Source: Ctena decussata
Lineage: Eukaryota; Mollusca; Bivalvia; Lucinida; Lucinidae
NCBI GenBank assembly: GCA_963989385.1
Contig: OZ022498.1
Span: 8,749,501 to 8,813,500, forward strand
Direction: 5' to 3'
DNA: 64,000 bases
Shown here piece by piece: positions 21,079 to 33,142 of this stretch; the first letter of the stretch is position 1; each line of letters starts with the position of its first letter. A program made the translations under genes and the position numbers. The notes beneath the pieces were generated by a model. It saw only the letters and a list, made by a program, of their open reading frames with translations. It made no database searches and was not told the origin of the DNA.

Positions 21079-23430
21079 GTTCACCTGAGCACGAAGTGCT
21101 CAGGGTGAGCTTTTGGGATACTCTGATGTCCATCGTCCGTCGTACGTCCGTCCGGACGTCCGTCCATCCGTCCGGACGTCCGTCAGCTTTTGCTTGTGTA
21201 CACTCTAGCAGCCACAGTTTCAATCCAATCTTTATGAAACTTTGTCAGAATGTTAGTCTTTATAAAATGTAGGCCAAGTTCGAAACTGGGTCATGTCGGG
21301 TCAAAAACTAGGTCACTAGGTGAAATCTTAGAAAAACCTTGTGTACGCTCTAGGGGGCACAGTTTTCATCCAAAGTTCATGAAACTTTGTCAGAATGTTT
21401 ATCATTATAATATCTAGGACAAGTTTGAAACTGGGTCACGTCGGGTCTAAAACTAGGTCACTAGGTCAAATCATAGAAAAACCTTGTGTACGCTCTAGAG
21501 GACACAGTTTTGAGCCAATCTTTATGAAACTGTGTCAGAATGTTTATCTCCATAAACTCTAGGCCAAGTTCAAAACTGGGTCATGTTGGATCTAAAACTA
21601 GGTCACTAGGTCAAATCTTAGAAAAACCTTGTGTACGCTCTAGAAGGCACAGTTTTGATCCAAAGTTCATGAAACTTAATCAGAAAGTTTATCCTTATAA
21701 TATCTAGGATAAGTTTGAAACTGGGTCACATCGGGACAAAAACTAGGTCACTAGCTCAAATCATAGAAAAAACCTTGTGTATGCTCTAGAGGACACAGTT
21801 TTGATCCAATCTTTATGAAACATTGTCAGAATGTTTATCTCTATAAACTCTAGGCCAAGTTCGAAACTGGGTCTTTTTGGGTCAAAAACTAGGTCACTAG
21901 GTCAAATCATAGAAAAACCTTGTGTACGCTCTAGAAGGCACAGTTTTGATCCAAAGTTCATGAAACTTTGTCAGAATGTATATCCTCATAATATTTAGGA
22001 CAAGTTTGAAACTGGGTCATGTTGGGTCGAAAACTAGGTCACTAGGTCAAATCATAGAAAAACCTTGTGTACGCTCTAGAGGTCACAGTTTTGATCTAAT
22101 CTTTATGAAACTTTGTCAGAATGTTTACTTCCATAAATTCTCGGCCAAGTTTGAAAGTAGGTCATGTCGGGTCAAAAACTAGGTCACTAGGTCAAAATTA
22201 GAAAAACTTTGTGTAAGCTCTAGAAGGCACAGTTGTGATCCAAAGTTCATGAAACTTTGTCAGAATGTTTATCCTCATAATATGTAGGATAAATTTGAAA
22301 CTGGGTCATGTCGGGTCAAAAACTTGGTCACTTAGGTCAAATCTTAGAAAAGCCTTGTGTACGTTCTAGAAGGCACAGTTTTGATCCAAAGTTCATGAAA
22401 CTTTGTCAGAATGTTTATCCTCATACTATCTAGGACAAGTTCGAAACTGGGTCACGTCGGGTCAAAACTAGGTCACTAGTTCAAATCATAGAAAAACCTT
22501 GTGTACGCTCTAGAAGACACAGTTTTGATCCAATCTTTATGAAACATTGTCAGAATGTTTATCTCCATAAACTCTAGGCCAAGTTCGAAACTGGGTCATG
22601 TCGAGTCAAAAACTAGGTCACTAGGTCAAATCTTAGAGAAACCTTGTGTACGCTCTAGAGGGCACAGTTTTCATCCAAAGTTCATGAAACTTTGTCAGAA
22701 TGTTTATCCTCATGATATGTAGGACAAGTTTGAAACTGGGTCATGTCAGGTTGAAAACTAGGTCACTAGGTCAAATCATAGAAAAACCTTGTGTATGCTC
22801 TAGAGGACACAGTTTTGATCTAATCTTTATGAAACTTTGTCAGAATGTTTATCTTCATAAAGTCTCGGCCAAGTTTGAAAGTAGGTCATGTCGGGTAAAA
22901 AACTAGGTCACTAGGTCAAATCTTAGAAAAACGTTGTGTAAGCACTAGAAGGCATAGTTTTGATCCAATCTTCATATAACTATGTCAAAATGTTTATTGT
23001 CCATATATCTAAGCCCCCCTATGAAACTGAGTCACGTCGGCTCAAGGTCAAATCTTAGAAAAACTTTGTGTACACCCTAGAGGGCACAGTTTTGATCCAA
23101 TCTTCTTGAAACTCTGTCAGAATGTTTATCTTAATGAAATCTAGGTAAAGTTTGAAACTGGGTCGTGTCGGGTCAAAAACTTGGTCACTAGGTCAAATCA
23201 TAGAAAAACCTTGTGTACGCTCCAGAGGGCACAGTTTTGATCCAATCTCAATGAAACTGTGTCAGAATGTTTATTCTTACAATATCCAGGCCAAGTTTGA
23301 AACTGGGTCATGTCGGGTCAAAAACTAGATCAAATGTTAGTATGGTAAAAACTGGTAAATCTTCACCAGAGCCAGTGAACTGATTAATGCTCAGGTGAGC
23401 GATTCAGGGCCACCATGGCCCTCTTGTTTT
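21079..23430 (+). mobile_element. Tandem-array element, about 145-bp units, hairpin 3' end
   Basis: It starts gttcacctgagcac with an inner hairpin (gagcacgaagtgctc), then ccgtccgtccggacgtccgt runs to about 21185. About fourteen units of roughly 145 bp follow, with cttgtgtacgctctaga, atgaaactttgtcagaatgt and gggtcaaaaactaggtcact. It ends caggtgagcgattcagggcc with the hairpin agggccaccatggccct at 23406-23422, then cttgttt. It shares start and end with the element at 17963 but has an unrelated unit sequence. Confidence 0.8.
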
Positions 23431-23622
23431 AAATTATGCCCAAGATAATACCCAAACTAGCATCATATATGGTATGTAATGTTATGCCTGTAATACTGTG
23501 GTACGTAATGTTATGCCTGTAATACTGCAAGCATAACATATGCTCACTAAAAAACTCAAATTGCCCTTACTCAAGATGTCATTTTAGATACAGTGTTCAG
23601 TGATGTATTCTCTTCACATTCA

Positions 23623-23734
23623 TACCCAGCAGGTACAAGATGTTGAAATGATGTCGAACTGATGTGGATACAACTTAATGACATTGCATCTACGTCAGTA
23701 CGAGATCATTTCGACGTCATGTGCTTACTAGGTA
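23623..23734. mobile_element. Short ACGTC-rich palindromic element, diverged
   Basis: TA-flanked ends tacccagcaggtac and ttactaggta enclose gatgtcgaactgatgtgg and tgacattgcatctacgtcag, a decayed palindrome. A better preserved relative is at 39144. Confidence 0.55.
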
Positions 23735-23747
23735 GGCCTTACATAAG

Positions 23748-23934
23748 CAGCGGTCCAGATAAGGTGAGGTATTAAGATTATTCCAGAATATTGTTTTCTT
23801 TCCTACCCAAAACATTATGTTGTGAGCCTCTCTGAAACTGCGTTGCTGAGGCAGTTCAAATAAAGGCCACAGCATGAACAGAAATTATCTCATAATGAAG
23901 TTATCCTGGAAAACCCACCTTATCTTGACCTCTG
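23748..23934. mobile_element. Foldback MITE family A, copy 4 (old)
   Basis: It runs from cagcggtccagataag to ccttatcttgacctctg, with a decayed centre (gaaactgcgttgctgaggca). No clear target duplication remains. Confidence 0.65.
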
Positions 23935-24177
23935 ACAATACATAGCAGAATCTCTCATTTTCCATGGAATCCTTTGGTTGTGAATTTTTTATAACTCTGT
24001 AAATATAATATGATGTAAATATTCAGAATTACTCATTTTCCAGAGGCTGCCATTTGTTTTGTGTATTCATTTATGTTGATTCTATTACATGGATGAGAGA
24101 ATTTTTAGTGAACATCTTCATGTGGGTGGTTGTTGTGTGGGTGGGGGATCTGGTTGATTTATCTTGTGTCTCCATGA

Positions 24178-24300
24178 GAGATATGTTGTGACCCTTCCTT
24201 AGAACTGCCTTTCCAGGGCACTTATGATGAAAGGTAATAACGTGTCTTTATGGTGGAATAAGAAAAATATCATATAATTATTATTCCATAAAAAACTCTA
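24178..24300. mobile_element. Family A fragment, old
   Basis: gatatgttgtgacccttcct, then tagaactgcc and a later gaataagaaaaata are family A pieces with much decay. Confidence 0.45.
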
Positions 24301-24619
24301 AAAATTGGAACACCCATAATAATAATTACCATTATTGTCCTAAATCTTGAATATTTTGGTTTTTAAATTCAGCAGGGTGTCTAAAAGGTGAGACTGGAAA
24401 GGCTCCTGTGGGAGCAGTCAGATCTGGGTCTGCAATGTTTGCTTAGACCTTTGTGCCCTAGTATTCACATCTTTTTATGGCTGTCTGTAGTGTATGCTTG
24501 TTATCAAATATTAGACTAGTGCTATTGTATGTTGAAGTCTTGTCTCATACTGTTTTATGTTGTTTTGAATGTAAATGTACAACAGTGCTTTGGATGGGAA
24601 ACTGTAGCAAATGTTACAT

Positions 24620-24820
24620 CAGTGCTCCAGATAAGAAGGGGTAACAGAGAAATTTAGGGATAATTATCATTATTTCTCCACAAAAACATATTTGTGACCC
24701 CTCATTAGAACTGTCTCGTCAAGACGGTTCCAATGAGGGGTCACAACATATGTTTTCTTTGAGAAATAAGAAAAATTATCTTTGAATTATCCTCAATACC
24801 CCTTCTTATCTGGTGCTCTG
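24620..24820. mobile_element. Foldback MITE family A, copy 5 (7-bp TSD gttacat)
   Basis: The ends are cagtgctccagataag and cttatctggtgctctg. The centre has gacccctcattagaactgtc and its complement. gttacat flanks it exactly at 24613-24619 and 24821-24827. Confidence 0.9.
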
Positions 24821-24827
24821 GTTACAT

Positions 24828-25397
24828 GTTACATCACTGATGCCACAAGATATAGACCTATGTATTTAGGTGTGGATACACTTCCATGGAGAATACTCTG
24901 ATCTGGAGATTTTTGTCTTCTTACTGACAAGGGGCTAATCTTAGAGGAATGAATTTGGTCTCAGAAGAGTAGCCCACTTTTGAAAAGGGTTCCACCTTCC
25001 AGGGAAATAATACTATTTTGTTCACAAAAAAGGTAGCCAGACCATGGTAATGTTTCCATACACTTTAAGTCATGCTAACAGCTAAGATTCAGACCAGCTT
25101 GTGCATGAGTACAGACTGATCATAATCTTGTACTGTATTTACCCTAAATATTTCACCCATGATCGAATGCCTTAGTGTCACACAAAAAGGACGTAGGCAA
25201 ACAGTGCAGACCTGAATCAGATGCCACAAAACACGATGTCTGATCAGAGTCTACACTCTTTGCATAAAATAATTTACAGTGATTTCTATCAAAATGGAGA
25301 AAAATAGATTTACCAGACACCCCTAAAATGCTTAATGGTTTCATCCAATTTATAAGGATAGGAGAGTCCACTTGGCATGAATGGTTTGAACAACCAT
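24828..25397. other. Intergenic, no gene seen
   Basis: There is one weak hairpin-like segment at about 25195-25265 (caaacagtgcagacctgaat ... gtctacactctttgc), probably a family D relic. Confidence 0.45.
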
Positions 25398-25600
25398 CAG
25401 AGCTGTAGATAAGAGGGGTATTTGATGGTAATTGAGGGATAATTTTCTTTATATCTCATCAAAACCATATGTAGTGACCCCTCATCTGAACCGTCTCGTC
25501 GAGACGGTTCAGATGAGGGGTCACAACATATGTTTTTATCCAGAATTAACAAAAATTATCCCTTATTATCACCAAATACTCCCTCTTATCTAGGGCTCTG
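25398..25600. mobile_element. Foldback MITE family A, copy 6 (near-perfect central palindrome)
   Basis: The ends are cagagctgtagataagag and cttatctagggctctg. The centre at 25474-25524 is a near-perfect palindrome with 24-base arms: gtgacccctcatctgaaccg on the left and its complement on the right. accat borders both ends (25393-25397 and 25601-25605). Confidence 0.87.
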
Positions 25601-25735
25601 ACCATCTCCTTAAACCTCTTTCAGATTTTGACTAGTCCATTTGTCCTGTTCTGGGAAGTTTTTTTGAAACTGTTGGCAAACAGTTTAGATCCTGATCAGC
25701 TGGCATGTAAGGAGTCAAATGATCATCTACTTAAC

Positions 25736-25944
25736 CCTTGAAGTGCCATAAAGGCAGATGATAAAATTTATGTTAGCAAAATTTAAAAAAAAAATGTTAT
25801 GTCCAAGTTGTGTCATACATGTATTTAGAATTCAAAGACTAAAGGGCAGGCAGTGTAGATCCAGATAAGGTGGCTCATTATCTGGTTCTACATTGTTTGC
25901 AGGTATCATCTATTGTCATTTGTCACACATTAAGTGTCATTTAA
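25736..25944. mobile_element. Foldback MITE family D, copy 4 (diverged)
   Basis: cttgaagtgccataaaggca at the left, gggcaggcagtgtagatcca in the middle and a shortened centre agataaggtggctcattatc are present. The right end is degraded. Confidence 0.6.
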
Positions 25945-26199
25945 GCATTCTCACCAAATATTTAGGGTAAATACCATGTACTGGTAAATCATAGAAATCC
26001 TTAACTAAATGTTGCAGTGAACTGAAAGTAGCATAACTGTGTAAAATCGATGTGCATAATTGTTACTAAATGTTACCATTTTTGTTACATCTAGTCTTAA
26101 ATTCATTAAATGATTTTCATTTTCCATTGTTGTTGTGTGTCCTTTGATTCCCAGATTCACTAAGGTCAAGTAGCATAATGAGATGTTGCTAAGGTTCAT

Positions 26200-27330
26200 T
26201 ATGATCCTCCAAGAAATTCCATTTGAAATTCCTTGATTTTCTGAGATTCTCTATACTGTGAGAAATCCACTGAAAGGTTTCTACATACCTTGATTCTAAG
26301 AGTTATGCTCTGAGAAATTTAATGTAGAATTCAAGAATTTCTTATACTTGGAGAATTCCATGTGGGATGTTTTACCCCGAGACATCCACTGTGAGATTTT
26401 CTTACACCCTGAGAAATTTCATGTAAGATTTCTATATGAGCTGTGACATGACAAAACCAACAAAGTGGTTGTGCACCCAACGCAGACTCGGATCAGCCTG
26501 GGCATCTGCCCAGTCTGATCAGAGTCTTCACTGTCTGCATGGGGGTAGCTTAGACCCTTAGCTATCCTTTAAGCCCATAGCAAAGCATCTGATCAGACTG
26601 GGAGGATGCCCAGGCTGATCTGAGTCTGCGCTTGACGCACAACCACTTTGTTGGTTTTCTCACGTGGCATCTCATATACTGTAATAGAGATTTCCTTAAA
26701 CTCTTGAGAAATTCCATGTGATATTTCTTGTTCAATGAAGAAATTATGCGAGATTCTTAAATTCTTTAAGAAATTCCATGTAAGATGAATCACTGATTCC
26801 CTGAGATATTCTAGATGAGATGTCCTGATTCCAAAGAAACTTCTTGATTCTTTGAGAAATGCCATTAGATACCTTTAGTCTCTTAGAAACTGCACGCGCG
26901 GTTCCCTTATTTTCTGAAATTATGTGTGAGATTCCTTGATTTTGGGAGAGATGTATTTGAGAGTCCCTGATTTTGTGAGTAATATAACTGAGAGACACCC
27001 TGATTGCCTGAGAAATTCCATGTGAAAGTTTCTGATTCTGAAATTTCTTGAGTCACTGAGGTCAATGTCATTTAGAGATTCTCTGATTTTCTGAGAAAGT
27101 GCATGATTTCCTGTCTCCCTGAGAAAATGCATGTGAGATTTCTTGATTCTTTGAAATGTGAGATTCCTTGCATGTAAGGATACCCTTATTCCCTGAGAAA
27201 TTTCATATGAGATTCAATCATTCTTTGTTGAAATTCTATGTGAGATTCTAGATGAGAAATTCCATTTTTAAAGTTTCCTGAGTCTCTAAGGAATCTCGTT
27301 TAGAGACTCCCTGATAGTTTTAGAATTTTC
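26200..27330 (+). repeat. Diverged minisatellite, unit about 40 bp
   Basis: Repeated gagaaattccatgtgagatt plus tccttgattctctg-like text fills the interval, with a family B insertion at 26438-26673. The frames on the minus strand here are repeat translations. Confidence 0.75.
26438..26673. mobile_element. Foldback MITE family B, copy 4 (4-bp TSD atat), nested in minisatellite
   Basis: It runs from gagctgtgacatgacaaaac to ctcacgtggcatctc, flanked by atat at 26434-26437 and 26674-26677. Confidence 0.87.
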
Positions 27331-27977
27331 ATTGTGATACCAAATTTATTTGGCTATAAGACATTTTTGTACTCCAGAATGACTCAACTAAATCATTTCT
27401 GTTATGTGTTCCTCCTGCCAAAAATTATCCCAAAAATCTAGACATTTAAATGAGTTGTATGAACAGACTTTAAATTGTGAGGGCCCCACTTAATTTGGTC
27501 AACTTTATGAGATCCCACATACTTCTGAGTTTAGGATGTGCAAGATGCCTATATTTGCTAGCAAAAGATCTGCACTGTTTAGAACGGCAAAAATTGTGCA
27601 AAAGTTTGTCATTAATAAAAATCAAATGTCATCTGATAGTCATAGTCTGGTTGAGCAAAATAATGCAGACCTGTTTTTTGACTTAGCAGACACATTTTTT
27701 GAGTGTAAAGAATTCCATCAAGATAACTTTGCAAGCTTATGCTGAAATCGCTTTAATCATGAGTAGATATGCAGATTAAATTGCTAAGTGATTGTCACAA
27801 AAGAGATATTCATGATATTAAAATGTATGAGAAGTTCATTTTAATCCATCAAAGTCTGCTTATTCTTATTTAGTAATTCTCCTTCACTAGTGACCTTGCC
27901 TGAAAGCTTTGACTTTCCAAAATCAGCTAGACCCCCAAGACAATCGAGATTTTAGAAAATGTTTCACCATTATGACC
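27331..27977. other. Intergenic, no gene seen
   Basis: The overlapping short plus-strand frames at 27477-27745 show no family resemblance. Confidence 0.45.
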
Positions 27978-28163
27978 CTTAAAGGTCCAGTTTATGTCTG
28001 CAAAATTTCAAAAAATGTTTCCAGTGCATCCAAGCCATATCAGAATATATGAGATTCGAAGACTTATAACACAGGGCAAACCACGTAGATCCAGATGAGG
28101 CAGCTCAACTGGATCTACACAGTGTGTAAATTCAACTATTTTCTTTATGGCACTTTGAGTGTT
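27978..28163. mobile_element. Foldback MITE family D, copy 5 (diverged)
   Basis: The ends are cttaaaggtccag and tggcactttgag. The centre is gtagatccagatgaggcagc / aactggatctac. Confidence 0.65.
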
Positions 28164-28265
28164 AAATATTCTGGAACATAACCGAGTGCTGGAAGCCTCA
28201 TACAATTTGAAATAAACGTACCAATTGAATTTTCTGTATGGTACATCAACAGGGCATAGTTTAGA

Positions 28266-28425
28266 ACATGGAATGGAATGGAGTTGCAGGGACAGTCCCC
28301 TCCACTCAATTCCATTCATTCCCATAAGAGTACCATCCCAGGCTCTTGAAGCAAATTGTAGCCAATGGAATGTAGATTATCACACCCATTTTATTCCATT
28401 CCAGCCCTGTGCCATTCCAGGTTTT
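28266..28425. mobile_element. Foldback repeat with ATGGAATGGA ends, uninterrupted copy
   Basis: It starts acatggaatggaatggagtt and ends ttttattccattcca. The inner segment cccaggctcttgaagcaaat is followed by tgtagcca. Its partner is at 17747-17955. Confidence 0.65.
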
Positions 28426-28559
28426 AACCAATGCCCTTATTTGTGGGCTTGATGCTGGCTGTTTCAGATCTATTTCTGAGCATTTTTTTCTTTTGTGTAT
28501 CATGTACCCATCGTATCTTTCTTTCAGGCACAAATTAAATGCTCAAAACAAAATTGCTG

Positions 28560-29405
28560 ATGGGTTTGAGTAACAACAAATGCGTTGCCTTGACAATATC
28601 TCTGAAATGGCCTTTGGTGGAATTATTCTCCGGTTGGCTTTTAAACAGACATTAGATAAAATGGTATGATAAAGCTATTATTTAGAGATTACCTGCTCTA
28701 AAACATCTTTATATCAGTCATTAATCTGTAGTTTATATATTCAACAATCGCATATATATTGAACATCAGTAAAAAGTTCAATTTTTCACCTTAAAGTGTT
28801 TTTTTTTCTGTTGCGAAACGTGACCTAAAATAGTACATAACTCTTTTGATGGTATGTGGACTGATAAGCATGCATTGCAATATATTACTGCCAAAATGTT
28901 GTTAGAACAAGTTTTTGAATACTGAGAAATCTCTCCATAAAATGACAAATTTTCTTCTGGTCTCCATAAACAAAAGCGTGACAATACATGGGAGCCTTAG
29001 CCTGTACGTTGTAGTTTTACGATAATGCAAATGTTTTTTTATATGAAAAGTTGCCAACTAAAACGACTCAAATAATTTTTCAACACTTGTATATGACAAA
29101 ATCAAGGATGTGTTCTACAACTCTGCCGGAGCAATAAGGGCCTTTGAAATGCCTTATGAGCTACTCTATATTCTGCACGTAAAAAACAGATCAAGCAAAA
29201 TATATTCAAGCAAAATGCAAAAACATTATTAAACTATTCGAGGCTGACTCGGCTTTTCAAATCAGCATTCTGTGCATGACAACCTCTTAAGAGCAGCCAT
29301 AAAAGCATGACATCTGCAATATTCATTAATGTCTAGAAATAACTTTAATTACTGGATATTGGAACTGGCTGCAAGACAATACGGCAGCAGTGTGCCATAC
29401 AGGGA
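28560..29405 (+). repeat. Unclassified dispersed repeat R, copy 1
   Basis: Segments acaaatgcgttgccttgaca, cattctgtgcatgacaacct and gaactggctgcaag followed by gtgccatacaggg recur in the same order at 30065-31035, and the middle part recurs at about 45825-46010. There is no ORF and no terminal structure that I can define. Confidence 0.6.
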
Positions 29406-29436
29406 ATTTCTACACACACGCTGCCCTATTATCAAT

Positions 29437-29505
29437 CGGAGCACCGCTCGGTCAACTCCGTGAATCGTTGATTCACGGTATTGCCCGAGCGGTGTTCCGA
29501 TTGTC
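29437..29505. repeat. Hairpin, arms about 30 bp
   Basis: atcggagcaccgctcgg pairs with ccgagcggtgttccgat, and ccgtgaatc pairs with gattcacgg inside. A second inverted repeat, cccaacgttgatgc / gcatcaacgttggg, follows at about 29552-29582. They look like small foldback insertions beside repeat R. Confidence 0.6.
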
Positions 29506-30064
29506 CTATCATAACAGCACTGTGGACACACAACTTTGGCGCAACGTCTACCCAACGTTGATGCAACGGCATCAACGTTGGGTCGACGTTGTCCCAAACC
29601 TCACATGCCCACCAGGTATATTCTTAATATAATCTTGCTCTACTAGTAGTCTTGTGCAGTGTGCACCATGGATAAAGTATCATGTGGTGTTGTGCAGGCT
29701 GGTGTCTGGACGAGCTGTCGCAGGAAAGGGAGCCATAAAACGAAATCAGAATACATGTAGTAACATAGCCTCTCACTTTCGAACTTTCGTTGCACATAAA
29801 CTTAAACGCTATACGTACCTCATTCTCAGGCACTGCACAATAATAAGATAAGCAATCTGCAACTCAAAATGAGAGTTCTAGAGATCTCTGACGAGGATAC
29901 TTTTATCCCTAAAATCGCAACTGTCTTTTCAGAGAAACAGTTCTCTCAGTTCTTAGCAGTCCATCGTGAATAGAAAGAAATCATAACATCTGCTCACCGC
30001 GTATTTTATTTTATACAAAAACCTTGTATCTTTGACTGCGAATCATTGGTGTTTAATGTTTTAG

Positions 30065-31035
30065 TAATATTGCTGATAAAACAAATGCGTTTCCTTGACA
30101 ATATCCCTAATACGACCTTGAGCAGAAATGAGTCCCTGACTGGCTTTAAAAAATCTGATGGCGTAAAATGATGGGAATAAAGTATTAGAGGTTAGATACA
30201 TTAAATTAAAAGGTCTTCTAGATCAGTGACCTCTCCATTTTTTTGTTGACTTAATTATTGGTCAGGCCGTTGCTGGATCACGCGTGGTAACAGTATTTTT
30301 CTCGACGGTAAGATTATTACTATTTTTTTAATATATATTTGTAAGGACTACATTTCACTCAAACCCTAAACACGTCCCAAAAGCACACCAGAACAGACGC
30401 CTTTCATATGACAATAACAAATTAACATTCTGCGTATGACAGCCTCTTCAAAATTTAATTTTGGAAGCAGTCATTTATAATAGGAACGTGTCGTTTAAAA
30501 TTGTCTTAAGACTTCTATACAGAATGCAAATATTATAGACCAGCTTTAATGTGAATGAATCAACATTTTCACGGGAAGCAACACTGCCATTCACTCTTTT
30601 GCCTCCCTTCTCAGTTGGAGTGAACTCTTAAAGGAAAGAATTTGCTCCCTTAGGAGCTAATTCGTTCCTTTAAGAGTTGACTCCATTATGGGAAAGACTT
30701 CTTCGTTTAAATAAGCAAATAGGAAGTCATGAAATTTTGCCCCCCACCCCACCCCTTTTAAAAAAGTGTCCGTATATTCATATATCACGTACACATTCCA
30801 GTCAGAGCAAGAGCAGTTAACTCGATAAATCGCTGCACTTTTAAAAGTAACAAAATAGCAAAATGCGCAAGTCCATATGGCACTTTATGGAAGTTGAAAT
30901 ATGTTCGGAGACTGGTTTTCTTATGATATGGCTGCTTTCTCATTAATGTCAAGAAACAGTATTAATTACCAGTTATTAGAACTGGCTGCTAGTCGGCGAC
31001 GGACGCAGCTTGTCTGTTAGTGTCATACAGGGCAC
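30065..31035 (+). repeat. Unclassified dispersed repeat R, copy 2, interrupted
   Basis: It matches copy 1 at 28560-29405 in order. Family C (30551-30760) interrupts it between the gacagcctcttc part and the gaactggctgctag / catacagggcacaatgg part. Confidence 0.6.
30551..30760. mobile_element. Foldback MITE family C, copy 4, inside repeat R
   Basis: gtgaatgaatcaacattttc and gggaagcaacactgcc at the left; centre aggaaagaatttgctccctt / aggagctaattcgttccttt; right end aagtcatgaaatttt. Confidence 0.78.
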
Positions 31036-32255
31036 AATGGCCAGAGGGCGAAACTGAAAATAAGGATATTGAAAATCCGATTAGCAGACAAAATTAGCAC
31101 TCACAGAAATAAACATTTTGAACTTGTCTCTAAAATGCTCAATTTGAATTATTCAAATGGTATTTGAGTTATTAGTTTTCAAATTTAGGAAGAAAATAAC
31201 AGAAAATAGAAATTTGAGTGAGTGACCCCCCCTCCCCCCAAACACTCACACACGCACACAAAGAAAAAGAAAGAAAAAATGATGGCATACACATGATAAA
31301 AGGGTGAGAGACGTGGGTCTTAGTCTAGTCGAAAAGACTGGTAGATGGCAGAGTGATTTCGTAGCCGCCGCCCCAAGGACTCTCCTTTAAACAGCACTGT
31401 GTAAACAGGGCGCGCTTGCACAGCTCCGAATCATACTTAATTCACATCATACACACTCTTTTTTTTTACCTTTCCCATTCAGCATCCATGGGGAATTAGT
31501 CTCTCCGGGTCAAGAGTACCTAATCCCCTCAGCATCCTTTTACTACAATCAACAGCAGAAGTTCAATACCAACAGATGCAAGATTTTCCTTACAAATGAG
31601 GCTCGTCATGAGAAAAAGGGACCTTGCGGCGTATGCAAACAGCGGGGACTGCGATAAGCCTATGCAGCCATGCAGCCTCAGTAAACTATGGATCCTAAGG
31701 AATCTATAGGAGACAGTTAAGACTTCGATCAGACTGCGCGAATGCGCAGGCTGATCAAAGTCTTCACTGTTCGCACGTGCTCGCTCGAGGGCACATTTTT
31801 TTCAAGACACGCCCACAAATGATAAATAAAACATGTAACAGCTGTAAACTATAACTTACAGCATAAAAAATAAACAAAAAATAATACATTTTTCGTTTTG
31901 CTCCAGGGCTACAAAACTCTGGAGAATTTATGTTAAAGAAGATTTTTATCTGAGATGAGGCAATTTCTGACAATTATAAATAAATAGACGGTAACAAATA
32001 ATATTTTTCAAGACTATCTGTTTCCTAAAAACTCTAATAGCATTTCCTAATGACATATCTCTGATAACTAACTTCGATCTACGTGTGGGAAGAAAAACAT
32101 GAATCAAAACAAAATTTGAAAAGTTCCACAACTCTTTGTCGTTGATTGACTCCTATTTTTGGCCGAACAAAATTCATTTGGTGATCCTCATAACGGCAGT
32201 TCATTATGACCTGTCGTATTTGTCGCATGGACGTATGGAATTATCCAGTTTTGGA
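31036..32255. other. Intergenic, family B scrap at 31712-31790
   Basis: gatcagactgcgcgaatgcg, then caggctgatcaaagtcttca is half of family B without its ends. I see nothing else: no exon, RNA or array. Confidence 0.5.
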
Positions 32256-32695
32256 AAAAAGGGGACCCCACGAGCTCTGGAAAACATGGAAAATGACAGA
32301 AAAAAATCCATGCATGGGAAATCATGGAATTTGAAAAATGATGAAATATCATGGAACAATCATGGAATTTTTATATTAGATGCCAGTTTGGATGTCATTT
32401 TTTCTCAAAATTTTCTTGCTTGCTTCGCTCGCTCTTTAAATATTGAGAAATACATTTCTGATTTTTCATCAGAGCAATTCAACTAGTTTTTCTTCATCAG
32501 AAAACAAGAAATGACTTAGAAATCAATTACTTTTGCAACATATTTATCTGTTTGCGTCTTTAATACAGCAGTATATGGCAAACACAGAGAAAGGAAAACT
32601 TCTTTGAATGGTCATGGAAATTTAACTGCGCTCATGGAATCATCTTGGAAAAGTCATGGAATTTTATTACTTTCAGTGGGAAACCTGGGATAAAC
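32256..32695. repeat. TCATGGAAT-rich dispersed repeat
   Basis: The word tcatggaat, or catggaa, recurs about nine times, clustered at both ends (32284-32370 and 32610-32665) around a less repetitive middle, giving a loosely foldback outline. It is not coding. Confidence 0.5.
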
Positions 32696-32909
32696 TTGAA
32701 CCAATAACTGCCGAACTTATCCGAATGAAATTTCCCAGCCTCACCCGCGAGAAATATGACAGATTAGTGCAGAAAGTGTCGACTGTTTGCGATAATGGAA
32801 CAGTGCTTTTACCCGAAGCCCATGCTGCAAGATTGCAGCCGACCCATAGGCTATAGTCTACGCGACATTTGAGCAAAGGAGCAGTACAATGATGGAGAAT
32901 TAGGCAAAT

Positions 32910-33138
32910 GAGCCGCGTCACGAGAAAACCAACAAAGTGGCATATGCGCCCAGCGAAGTCTCAGATCATCCGCCCAGTCTGATCGGAGTCTTAGCTGACC
33001 ACATGAAACTAGCTTCGACCCTGAGCTAACCATTAAGCGCAAAGGAAAGTCTCTGACCAGACTGGGTAGCTGCCCAGGCTTAACTGAGTCTTCGCTGGGC
33101 GCAGAAGCCACCTTGTTGGTTTTCTCCTGTTGCAGCTC
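32910..33138. mobile_element. Foldback MITE family B, copy 5 (4-bp TSD aaat)
   Basis: It runs from gagccgcgtcacgagaaaac to tctcctgttgcagctc, flanked by aaat at 32906-32909 and 33139-33142. Confidence 0.87.
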
Positions 33139-33142
33139 AAAT

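Noticed and set aside
17910..22906. Several open frames of 60-130 codons in the 18-23 kb region as genes
   Set aside because: They are translations of tandem units and recur with the unit period, with no family resemblance.
20739..23340. Regularly spaced repeats as a CRISPR array
   Set aside because: The units are 145-155 bp contiguous tandem copies without unique spacers, in a eukaryotic genome.
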